In this document: positions 16,715 through 24,172 of the stretch, one piece after another | Layout of the letters: every line of letters begins with the position of its first letter | Position numbering within the stretch: position 1 is the first letter of the stretch | Assembly: GCA_023663805.1 (NCBI GenBank) | Contig: JAMPGR010000001.1 | Span: 1,040,066-1,104,065 of the forward strand | Origin: Clostridium sp. | GTDB lineage: Bacteria; Bacteroidota; Bacteroidia; Bacteroidales; Muribaculaceae | Length of the DNA stretch: 64,000 nucleotides | Direction of reading: 5' to 3' | Program-made: the position numbers and the translations under genes | Notes under the pieces: model-generated | The model's database searches: none | Told to the model about the DNA's origin: nothing | The model's input: only the letters and a program-made list of their open reading frames with translations

Positions 16715-17950
16715 ATGATGATAAAAGATATTGAAATCAACGACTTCGACTATCCTCTGCCCGACGGACTGATTGCCCGGCATCCTCTCGCTGACCGCGA
16801 CAAATGCCGCCTGCTCTGTTTCCGACCGGGACAGCCGATCGATGACCGCCGCTTTGACGATCTACCCGGTCTCCTCCCCTCCGACGCTATGCTCGTATAT
16901 AACAATACGCGCGTCATTAACGCACGTCTGCGCTTCCGAAAGGGAGAGAACCACGACGGCGCCCTGATCGAGGTTTTCTGCCTCGAACCGGTCGAGCCGG
17001 CTGATTACGCGCTGTCGTTTGCGGCAACGGAAGCGACCTCATGGCGCTGTTTTGTCGGAAATTCGAAGCGCTGGAAGGATGGTCTGCTGTCGATGGATCT
17101 TCGGCTCGACGACGGTACTGCGCTGACGCTCAATGCCGAACGCGTCAGCCGCGACGACAACAGTTCAGTCGTCAGGTTCTCGTGGTCGTCCGATCGCCAG
17201 GGTCGCTCCGTCAGTTTCTCGGAAATTATCGAAATGGCTGGCGAAATCCCGATCCCGCCTTATCTCAACCGCTCTACCGAGCAGTCTGATTCGACTGATT
17301 ATCAGACGGTTTTCTCGCACATCGAAGGGTCTGTTGCCGCTCCGACCGCCGGACTCCACTTCACCAATCACCTGCTCCGCGAAATCGACCGGCGCGGAAT
17401 CCTCAGGCGCGAACTGACGCTCCACGTAGGGGCTGGTACGTTCCAGCCTGTCAAGTCAGACCGCATCGGCGACCACGCGATGCACAGCGAGTTTATCTCT
17501 GTTCCCGTCGCGCTGATCCGCGAACTGGCCGACACGGAACGCCCGGTTTTCGCCGTCGGGACAACCTCTGTCCGTACGCTCGAATCGCTCTATCACCTGG
17601 CCAGCATGGCAGCCGAGACGGGAGTGATTCCTGCGGAACTTCCCCAGTGGCGTCCCTATGACCCCGAAGCATGTTTCCCCGACCGGAAAACGGCACTATC
17701 CGCCCTGCTCCGGCTGATGAAAGAAGACGGGATGGACCGTCTCGTCGCCTCGACCCGCCTTATGATCGCCCCGGGCTACACATTCAGGATTGTCGACGGA
17801 ATCATCACGAACTTCCACCAGCCCAAATCGACCCTCCTCCTGCTCGTTTCGGCCTTCACCGGCGGCGACTGGCGGCGCATCTACGACCACGCCCTCGTTT
17901 CGGGCTACCGTTTTCTGAGTTACGGCGACGCGAATCTTCTGATGCGTTAA
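16715..17950 (+). CDS. queA: S-adenosylmethionine:tRNA ribosyltransferase-isomerase
   Basis: QueA transfers and isomerises the ribosyl moiety of S-adenosylmethionine onto preQ1 in tRNA to make epoxyqueuosine. The 411-aa protein starts with the typical DFDYPLPDGLIARHPLADRD and contains LVYNNTRVINARL (about 67-79), the AAPTAGLHFTNHLL motif (about 208-221) and VGAGTFQPVKSD (about 240-251). It ends with TNFHQPKSTLLLLVSAF and GYRFLSYGDANLL. Two ATG codons are adjacent at the start. It is a stand-alone gene ahead of parA. An unusual inserted stretch (about residues 120-170) is consistent with the Bacteroidota form. Confidence 0.97.
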   Translation: MMIKDIEINDFDYPLPDGLIARHPLADRDKCRLLCFRPGQPIDDRRFDDLPGLLPSDAMLVYNNTRVINARLRFRKGENHDGALIEVFCLEPVEPADYALSFAATEATSWRCFVGNSKRWKDGLLSMDLRLDDGTALTLNAERVSRDDNSSVVRFSWSSDRQGRSVSFSEIIEMAGEIPIPPYLNRSTEQSDSTDYQTVFSHIEGSVAAPTAGLHFTNHLLREIDRRGILRRELTLHVGAGTFQPVKSDRIGDHAMHSEFISVPVALIRELADTERPVFAVGTTSVRTLESLYHLASMAAETGVIPAELPQWRPYDPEACFPDRKTALSALLRLMKEDGMDRLVASTRLMIAPGYTFRIVDGIITNFHQPKSTLLLLVSAFTGGDWRRIYDHALVSGYRFLSYGDANLLMR

Positions 17951-17952
17951 GC

Positions 17953-17991
17953 GGCAGGGGCCGTGGAACATCCCCTGCCCTGCGTTCCACG
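17953..17991. other. Possible H-type pseudoknot or everted ParB half-sites between queA and parA
   Basis: Two interleaved perfect 8-bp inverted repeats occur just after the queA stop. GGCAGGGG (17953-17960) pairs with CCCCTGCC (17972-17979), and CGTGGAAC (17962-17969) pairs with GTTCCACG (17984-17991). The nesting S1-S2-S1'-S2' is that of an H-type RNA pseudoknot with loops of 1, 2 and 4 nt. Alternatively, the second pair resembles parS-like half-sites in everted order. The rest of 17992-18073 shows nothing clear. Confidence 0.45.
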
Positions 17992-18050
17992 AAGTTTTCG
18001 ACACTAACCCCGACTTATCAACAATCGGTCCGTTTTTCCCTCCGCAATAT

Positions 18051-18081
18051 TTTCGCATGTCGGCGATAGTCACTATATTTG
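18051..18081 (+). promoter_or_regulatory. parA promoter
   Basis: TATATTTG (18074-18081) fits the -7 element, with TTTC (18051-18054), a one-mismatch -33 element, 19 bp upstream. The parA ATG is 28 bp downstream. Confidence 0.5.
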
Positions 18082-18108
18082 CGTGAATTTTTATTCTGAC
18101 CGATAACA

Positions 18109-18921
18109 ATGGGTAAAATAATCGCAATCGCAAACCAGAAAGGCGGGGTCGGCAAAACGACGACAACCATCAATCTGGCCGCCTCTCTCGCCAACGAGGG
18201 TAAGAAAGTACTGATCATCGACGCCGATCCCCAGGCCAACTCGACATCAGGCTATGGTATCGATCCCCGCTCGATGTCGTCATCGATCTACGAATGTCTT
18301 GTCGACGACTATCCGATCGACGGTTCGCAGGTCAAGACCTGTATCGAAGGTCTCGACCTTGTCGGGTCGCGCATCGACCTGGCCGGTGCTGAAATCGAAC
18401 TGATCCCCCGCCCGAACCGCGAGAATATCCTCGCGAACCTCCTTAGCGGAATCCGCGACAAATATGACTATATCATAATCGACTGCTCGCCGTCGCTCGG
18501 ACTGATCACCGTCAACGCCCTGACCGCCGCCGACTCGGTCATCATCCCCGTCCAGGCCGAATATTTCGCTCTCGAAGGAATCTCGAAACTGCTGAACACA
18601 ATCCGTATCATAAAGTCGAAACTGAACCGATCGCTCGAAATCGAAGGATTCCTTCTGACGATGTACGACGCGCGCCTCCGCCTCGCCAACCAGATCTTCG
18701 AGGAATTGAAGGGCCACTTCGGCGACATGGTCTTCAACTCAGTCATACCCCGGAACATACGCCTTAGCGAAGCACCCTCCCACGGCCTTCCCGCGATCCT
18801 CTACGACCCTCTCAGCCGCGGCGCGACGTCACATATCGCCCTGGCCAAGGAAATCATCAACCGAAACCGCCACTTCAGTTCGCAGCACCAGCACTCCGCC
18901 TCCGACCAGAAGGCAGTCTGA
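18109..18921 (+). CDS. parA: Chromosome-partitioning ATPase ParA/Soj
   Basis: A 270-aa deviant-Walker ATPase: [18 protein letters not shown] (about residues 10-27) gives the P-loop with its signature lysine, followed by [11 protein letters not shown] and [10 protein letters not shown]. ParA binds the nucleoid in its ATP form and works with ParB to segregate the replication origin. parB follows after 34 bp, and DUF5683 and mltD genes follow that, the conserved Bacteroidota order. The C-terminus is Gln/His/Ser-rich for the last 20 residues. Confidence 0.97.
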   Translation: MGKIIAIANQKGGVGKTTTTINLAASLANEGKKVLIIDADPQANSTSGYGIDPRSMSSSIYECLVDDYPIDGSQVKTCIEGLDLVGSRIDLAGAEIELIPRPNRENILANLLSGIRDKYDYIIIDCSPSLGLITVNALTAADSVIIPVQAEYFALEGISKLLNTIRIIKSKLNRSLEIEGFLLTMYDARLRLANQIFEELKGHFGDMVFNSVIPRNIRLSEAPSHGLPAILYDPLSRGATSHIALAKEIINRNRHFSSQHQHSASDQKAV

Positions 18922-18955
18922 CAACGACTCTTTACCCAACGACACCAACCCCAAA

Positions 18956-19843
18956 ATGGCACTCCCAAGAAGAAACGCACTCGGACGCGGCCTCGACTCG
19001 CTCATCTCGATGGACGACACCCCGGCGGCCGGCTCCTCCGCAATAAACGAGATCGACCTTTCGCAGATCTCCCCAAACCCCGAACAACCCCGCATCGACT
19101 TCGACGAATCGACCCTCGACGACCTCGCCGCCTCGATCCGCGAAATCGGAATCATCCAGCCCCTGTCGCTCCGGAAAACCGGCCCGGACTCCTACCAGAT
19201 CATAGCCGGCGAACGGCGCTACCGCGCCGCACGCATGGCCGGACTGACAACGGTTCCGGCCTATGTCCGCGAAGCAAACGACGCCGAACTGACCGAAATG
19301 GCCCTGATCGAGAATATCCAGCGCGAGGACCTGAACGCAATCGAAATCGCCCTGACATTCAAGAAACTGATCGACCAGTATAACCTGACCCAGGAACGTC
19401 TCAGCCAGCGTATCGGAAAGAAACGCGCGACGATCGCCAACTTCCTCCGCCTCCTGAAACTCCCGGCCGAAATCCAGCTCGGACTCCGCGACAAAAAAGT
19501 CGATATGGGCCACGCTCGCGCCCTCCTCTCGCTCGACAACCCCCAGCAGCAACTGAAACTCTATGAGCGGATTGTCCGCGACGGCCTGTCGGTCAGAAAG
19601 GTCGAGGAGATGGTCAAACAACTCCAGGAGGCGGCCTCCGGCAGCGGCGAATCGAAGCCCGACCGCCAGCCAACCCACGATTTCGACCTGCTGAAACACC
19701 ACCTCTCGGCCCGCTTCGGAACCCCGGTCCAGTTCGCCTGCGACAACAAGGGGAAGGGTAAAATAACCTTTCCGTTCCGAAACGAGGACGAACTTGCGAG
19801 ATTAATTACTATCTTTGATGCGATTAATCAATCAGAAAACTGA
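18956..19843 (+). CDS. parB: Chromosome-partitioning protein ParB
   Basis: The 295-aa product has the ParB N-terminal CTPase domain (ISPNPEQPRIDFDE; IQPLSLRKTG; IAGERRYRAARMAGL at about 84-98; ENIQREDLNAIE). A helix-turn-helix region with LSQRIGKKRATIANFLRLLKL at about 152-172 follows, and then the C-terminal dimerisation domain. It binds centromere-like parS sites and spreads. Codon use is heavily C-ending, as in the neighbours. I searched the nearby intergenic DNA for a full parS palindrome and found only the everted half-sites at 17962-17991. Confidence 0.97.
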   Translation: MALPRRNALGRGLDSLISMDDTPAAGSSAINEIDLSQISPNPEQPRIDFDESTLDDLAASIREIGIIQPLSLRKTGPDSYQIIAGERRYRAARMAGLTTVPAYVREANDAELTEMALIENIQREDLNAIEIALTFKKLIDQYNLTQERLSQRIGKKRATIANFLRLLKLPAEIQLGLRDKKVDMGHARALLSLDNPQQQLKLYERIVRDGLSVRKVEEMVKQLQEAASGSGESKPDRQPTHDFDLLKHHLSARFGTPVQFACDNKGKGKITFPFRNEDELARLITIFDAINQSEN

Positions 19844-19891
19844 ACATCGTGGACCGGCAGGCCGTTCCGGACGGAACAACGCACTGTCGGA

Positions 19892-20818
19892 ATGATAGAT
19901 ATGGACCAACAAAGGAAACAGCCACAAAACCCGTCGTCAGGCCTGAAAATCGCCCGGATTGTCAGGCTCGCGGTCGTTTTGTGGGTTCTCCTCTCCCCGT
20001 TTAACATTTTTTCGTCAACTTTTAGTTCTGTTGACATTTCGTCTCCCGACTCGCTGACTGTCAGCGAACGACGCGCCCGCGCAATGGAACGCCGTGCCCA
20101 CCGCGATTCTCTTCGTCGGGCCGCGCAAACTGTCGGGTCGCTCCCCGACTCGATTCCCCTGCCCGTCCCGGCCGTCGCTGTCGACGACATGGTCGCTGTA
20201 GACTCGCTCAACGCTGCTTCGGGCCGTCCGGAACTGGTCCCGGCCGACACGCTCCTGATCCTTAACTCGGCTTCGGCCCAGGCCTCGCTTGACAGCGCCG
20301 GAGTCGCCCGGTCGCCGATCCGCGTCTTCGATCCGGACCCGATCAGGGCGGTGTGGCTCTCGGCTCTCTGTCCAGGCCTCGGCCAGGTCTACAACCGACG
20401 CTACTGGAAACTGCCGATTGTCGTCGGCGCGTTTATGGGACTCGCATACGGCACATCCTGGAACAACGGGATGCTCCGCGACTACACCCGCGCCTATAAC
20501 GACATAACCGACAACGACCCGACGACAAAGAGTTACATGGATTTCTACCCCTCGACAACCCGCGAGGAGGACCTCGACAAATCCTGGCTTACCCAGACGC
20601 TCAAACACCGAAAGGATTATTTCCGCCGAAACCGCGATCTCTGTATAATCTCGATGATCGGCGTTTATCTCGTTGCGATGGTCGACGCCTATGTCGACGC
20701 ATCGCTCGCCCATTTCGACATCTCCGAAGATCTATCCCTCGATATCGGACCCGCCGTTATCCCCGACTCGCGCGACCGCCTGCCGAGTCTCGGACTGCAA
20801 TGGGCCTTCCATTTCTGA
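19892..20818 (+). CDS. DUF5683 domain membrane protein
   Basis: A 308-aa protein. An N-terminal hydrophobic stretch (RIVRLAVVLWVLLSPFNIF, about 27-45) acts as signal anchor, followed by a Ser/Asp/Arg-rich segment. The DUF5683 core starts near residue 150: AVWLSALCPGLGQVYNRRYWKLPIV, with further TM helices (YGTSWNNGML region and LCIISMIGVYLVAMVDAYVDA). The family is almost always encoded between parB and a MltD-type transglycosylase in Bacteroidota, as here. The function is unknown; a cell-envelope role tied to chromosome segregation is only suggested by synteny. An alternative start is the ATG at 19901. Confidence 0.85.
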   Translation: MIDMDQQRKQPQNPSSGLKIARIVRLAVVLWVLLSPFNIFSSTFSSVDISSPDSLTVSERRARAMERRAHRDSLRRAAQTVGSLPDSIPLPVPAVAVDDMVAVDSLNAASGRPELVPADTLLILNSASAQASLDSAGVARSPIRVFDPDPIRAVWLSALCPGLGQVYNRRYWKLPIVVGAFMGLAYGTSWNNGMLRDYTRAYNDITDNDPTTKSYMDFYPSTTREEDLDKSWLTQTLKHRKDYFRRNRDLCIISMIGVYLVAMVDAYVDASLAHFDISEDLSLDIGPAVIPDSRDRLPSLGLQWAFHF

Positions 20819-20845
20819 TCTCCCGTTAAAACCGCACTGAACGAT

Positions 20846-22480
20846 ATGAATAAATTCCTTCTGACCACAATCCTGATGTTCTCCTCCGCGGCTCTTCTCA
20901 GAGGTGCGAACATCCTCGACATAAAACACACCATCTCGGACCCGAACGTGATGGTTCCCGAAAGTTTCGAGACGAAATCCCGCGAACTCGACGAAAACTT
21001 CTATCTGAACAACTATGCCCGCCGCTCGGAGCGGATGGGTGAGGCTGTCAACGGAACCCCCGAGCAATATGAGCAGCGTCTGGCCGCGCTTCCGGCCGAA
21101 ATCGAACTTCCCTATAACCCGATTGTCGGGAAGTTCATCGACATGTATCTCGGAAAACGCCGGGGCCTTGTCGCCGACATGCTTGCTCTTCATAACTACT
21201 ACGGCAATATCTTCGTCGAGGAACTCCTCCGCGAGAAGATGCCACTCGAACTCCAGTATCTCCCGGTCATCGAATCGGCAATCAACCCTAACGCCGTGTC
21301 GAAAGCCGGCGCGACAGGTCTCTGGCAGATGATGCCGGCGACGGCGACCGGCCTCGGCCTCGAGATAAACTCGCTCGTCGACCAGCGGCGTGACCCGCGG
21401 CTGTCAACCCGCTATGCAGTCCAATATCTTAAGCAACTATATGACATCTACGGCGAATGGTCGCTCGCGATCGCCGCCTATAACTGCGGCCCCGGAAATG
21501 TCAACAAGGCTCTCCGCCGTGCCGGTGGCGGCAAGAAAGATTTCTGGGAGATCTACACCTACCTTCCCCAGGAGACCCGCGGCTATCTCCCCGCGTTCAT
21601 CGCCGCAAACTACGTCATGAACTACCATAACCGCCATGGCATCTCCCCGACCGTTGTCAGCCGCCACCTCGTGACCGACACCGTCCTGGTCGACCAGCGG
21701 GTCCACTTCAACCAGATCGCCGACATCCTGAATATTCCGGTCGACGAAATCCGTATGCTTAACCCTCAGTTCCGAAAGGATATTATCCCCGGCGACAACC
21801 ATCCCTATGCGCTCGTGCTCCCTTCGCAGCAGTGTCTCAGTTACATTATGAGCGAACGCGACATTCTGAACTACGACTCTGTTCAATATGCCCGACGCAC
21901 CTATGTCGAACCCGGAACCCCCTTCGACCGCTCTGCCAATCCCGATTCCGCTCTCCTGGCCAGCCAGCCGCGCATCGTCCACCATGTTGTCAAACGAGGA
22001 GAGAACCTTCGCGACATTGCAAAAAGATATAATGTTAGTGCTACTGATATAAAGAGAACCAACAACCTTCGCCGCGGCAAAGTCCAGGCCGGACAGCGCC
22101 TGACTATCGAAATCTACGACCGCCCCGCTACGACTGCCGCGACAACGACTGCCTCAGCCGCCTCCAGATCGACCCGCCAGTCACCCCAGGCTACCGAGCA
22201 AGCACAACAGCAGAAGTCTCAGACTACGACCGAGACAACTGCGCCGTCGAAACCGAAGCAGTCACAGGCGGCTTCTACGCCGCGGACCCACAAAGTCAAG
22301 AAAGGTGACACCCTCGACAAGATCGCACGTCTCTACGGCACGACAGCCGCCGCAATCCGTTCGGCCAACGGCATGGCAGCCAGCGACTCGCGCATCAATA
22401 TCGGCCAGACCCTGAAGATTCCGGCCGCCAAAGCCAAAGCCAAAGCCAAAGCCAAAGCTAAAAAGAAAAGGAAAAGATAA
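20846..22480 (+). CDS. MltD-like lytic transglycosylase with two LysM domains
   Basis: This 544-aa secreted enzyme cleaves peptidoglycan glycan strands. It has a signal peptide (residues 1-20), an SLT domain with catalytic Glu143 in VIESAINPNAVSKAGATGLWQ, and the conserved YNCGPGNV and NYVMNYHNRH motifs. A LysM domain at about 378-425 (VVKRGENLRDIAKRYNVS) and a second at about 481-527 (VKKGDTLDKIARLYGT) bind peptidoglycan, joined by a Thr/Ser/Gln-rich linker. The protein ends in an alternating Ala-Lys run (AKAKAKAKAKKKRKR), which could bind teichoic-like polymers, nucleic acids or LPS electrostatically. It is the last of the conserved parAB-DUF5683-mltD set. Confidence 0.95.
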   Translation: MNKFLLTTILMFSSAALLRGANILDIKHTISDPNVMVPESFETKSRELDENFYLNNYARRSERMGEAVNGTPEQYEQRLAALPAEIELPYNPIVGKFIDMYLGKRRGLVADMLALHNYYGNIFVEELLREKMPLELQYLPVIESAINPNAVSKAGATGLWQMMPATATGLGLEINSLVDQRRDPRLSTRYAVQYLKQLYDIYGEWSLAIAAYNCGPGNVNKALRRAGGGKKDFWEIYTYLPQETRGYLPAFIAANYVMNYHNRHGISPTVVSRHLVTDTVLVDQRVHFNQIADILNIPVDEIRMLNPQFRKDIIPGDNHPYALVLPSQQCLSYIMSERDILNYDSVQYARRTYVEPGTPFDRSANPDSALLASQPRIVHHVVKRGENLRDIAKRYNVSATDIKRTNNLRRGKVQAGQRLTIEIYDRPATTAATTTASAASRSTRQSPQATEQAQQQKSQTTTETTAPSKPKQSQAASTPRTHKVKKGDTLDKIARLYGTTAAAIRSANGMAASDSRINIGQTLKIPAAKAKAKAKAKAKKKRKR

Positions 22481-22493
22481 TCCCGCGGCCTGA

Positions 22494-23522
22494 ATGAATA
22501 TATTCCGAAATATGCCGAGGAGTTTCGCAACAGTAGCCCTCGCCACTGCTTTTCTCTTCGAGACTACCGCGGCCGACAAACTGATTGATACCGGAGACCT
22601 GAACTACGTCCCGACCATCTATGCAACCCTCCGCTCGCGTGCCGAATGGAGCACAGCAACTGGAAACTATCGCTTCCAGGTGCGCACGGGCCGCGTCGGG
22701 ATTCAGGGAGATGTCACACCCGCGTTCAGTTACCGCGCTGAACTCGATCTTTGCGACCGTGGGCAAGTGGTTGTCACCGATGTCTGGATCAGAACGAATA
22801 TCGCACGCGGGTTCAAGGTACAGGCCGGACAGATGCGTATGCCGTTCAGTTTCGGCAGTGCGGTTGCGCCGGCCAACTATCTTTTCGCAAACCGTCCCTT
22901 TCTCGACAAGCAGATTATAGGACCCCGTAATGTCGGGGTCAAACTGATCTACAACTGTCCGGCGACCCCTCTGACACTGGAAGCAGGCGTGTTCAACGCG
23001 ACCTCGAAGGGAAACCACGCAGTCTGGCAGCGCGAACTCGCCTATGCAGCCAAGACCCTGTATACCTGCTTGAACGTCACGCTGATAACCGGCTTCGAGT
23101 CGCTCCGCCCCGGAGAAACACGTATCAACCAGGCCAACGCCGGACTCCGCTGGAACTCAGGACGATGGATGGCCGAAGGGGAGTATGGCTATAAGCATTA
23201 TACGAACAAATCGTTCCGAAACGTCCACGGCTACAACCTGATGGTTAACTACCGGATTCCTCTCCGCTGGACAGACCTGAACCAGATGTCGCTGCAGGCG
23301 CGTCTCGACGGTCTGACCGACAACTGGGACGGCTCCGGCGAGGCCGCCTTTACGGACCACGGCCGTAACCGCCTGACACTCGGCGCGACGCTGAGTTACA
23401 AGGCGGGTCCCGTCTGGGCCGACTTGAAACTGAACTACGAGCAGTATTTTATGCAGCACGATGTCAGACAGAGCGCCAATACCGGAAACATGGCCGTCGC
23501 CGAACTTGTCCTGCACTTCTGA
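22494..23522 (+). CDS. Outer-membrane porin, phosphate-selective OprO/P-like
   Basis: A 342-aa outer-membrane beta barrel. It has a signal peptide (to about residue 27), then alternating amphipathic strands ending with a typical C-terminal aromatic (VAELVLHF). The motifs FQVRTGRVGIQGDVTPAFSYRAELDL and KVQAGQMRMPFSFGSAVAPANYLFANRPF are characteristic of the OprO/OprP family. It starts 13 bp after mltD and 3 bp before the ProX-like gene. Many Bacteroidota use these porins for phosphate or other anions; the substrate is not deducible here. Confidence 0.85.
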   Translation: MNIFRNMPRSFATVALATAFLFETTAADKLIDTGDLNYVPTIYATLRSRAEWSTATGNYRFQVRTGRVGIQGDVTPAFSYRAELDLCDRGQVVVTDVWIRTNIARGFKVQAGQMRMPFSFGSAVAPANYLFANRPFLDKQIIGPRNVGVKLIYNCPATPLTLEAGVFNATSKGNHAVWQRELAYAAKTLYTCLNVTLITGFESLRPGETRINQANAGLRWNSGRWMAEGEYGYKHYTNKSFRNVHGYNLMVNYRIPLRWTDLNQMSLQARLDGLTDNWDGSGEAAFTDHGRNRLTLGATLSYKAGPVWADLKLNYEQYFMQHDVRQSANTGNMAVAELVLHF

Positions 23523-23525
23523 GAG

Positions 23526-24080
23526 ATGGATGCCGAGTTCAAGACAATCCTGACAGAAGGTCGTCCGGACTGCACGGGGCGCTCGGCAGTCGAGACCGCT
23601 GTCTATGACTTCCTCGATTCGGTCGGGATTCAATACCGGACCTTGTCCCACCCCGCGGCCTTCACGATGGAGGAGTGCGCGGCAGTCCGCCGTGAAATCG
23701 GTGCACCGGTCTTCAAGAATCTCTTTCTGACAAACAAACAGCAGACACTGTTCTTTCTGCTGATGATTCCAGCCGACAAACCGTTCAAGACAAAATATCT
23801 GTCATCACAACTCGGGTGTGCGCGTCTGTCCTTTGCTCCTGCCGAAAGAATGGAGGAGTATCTCGGAATTCATCCCGGCGCCGTTTCGCCCCTCGGTCTG
23901 ATAAACGATACCGGAGGTCATGTTCGTCTGATTGTCGACAGCGACCTTCGCGACACCGCTGTCTATGCCTGCCACCCCTGCGTCAACACTGCGAGCGTCG
24001 CCCTGACTCTCGATGACCTCCTGACGCGCGTCATACCAGCGACCGGACACGACTCCACCTGGGTCAACCTTCCTTCGTAA
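23526..24080 (+). CDS. ProX/YbaK-family prolyl-tRNA editing protein
   Basis: The 184-aa protein belongs to the YbaK/aminoacyl-tRNA deacylase superfamily. Typical features are the N-terminal VYDFLDSVGIQYRTLSHPAAFTMEE, the KNLFLTNKQQTLFFLLMIPADKPFKTK core, and HPGAVSPLGLINDTGGHVRLIVD. The last matches ProX-type free-standing domains, which hydrolyse Ala-tRNA(Pro) mischarged by ProS. This fits the editing-free ProS encoded at 7697. It follows the porin gene by 3 bp and is the last gene before the terminator. Confidence 0.9.
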   Translation: MDAEFKTILTEGRPDCTGRSAVETAVYDFLDSVGIQYRTLSHPAAFTMEECAAVRREIGAPVFKNLFLTNKQQTLFFLLMIPADKPFKTKYLSSQLGCARLSFAPAERMEEYLGIHPGAVSPLGLINDTGGHVRLIVDSDLRDTAVYACHPCVNTASVALTLDDLLTRVIPATGHDSTWVNLPS

Positions 24081-24112
24081 AGCAACCCGAGTTATTCCGG
24101 GTCATACACAGC

Positions 24113-24152
24113 AAACCGGGCAGATGCAATCGATCGCATCCGCCCGGTTTTT
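24113..24152. terminator. Bidirectional terminator between ProX-like and GH95 genes
   Basis: The stem AAACCGGGC/GCCCGGTTT is extended inward by GATGC/GCATC after a single mismatch, with an AATCGATC loop and a T-run on the plus side. A weaker ACCCG/CGGGT hairpin lies at about 24085-24103. Confidence 0.82.
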
Positions 24153-24172
24153 CATCGGTAGTTTACGGAGTC

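Noticed and set aside
16519..16740. Minus-strand frame with an Arg-Thr-Gln repeat
   Set aside because: The frame is created by the 9-bp minisatellite, starts inside queA and lacks a promoter; kept only as a repeat.
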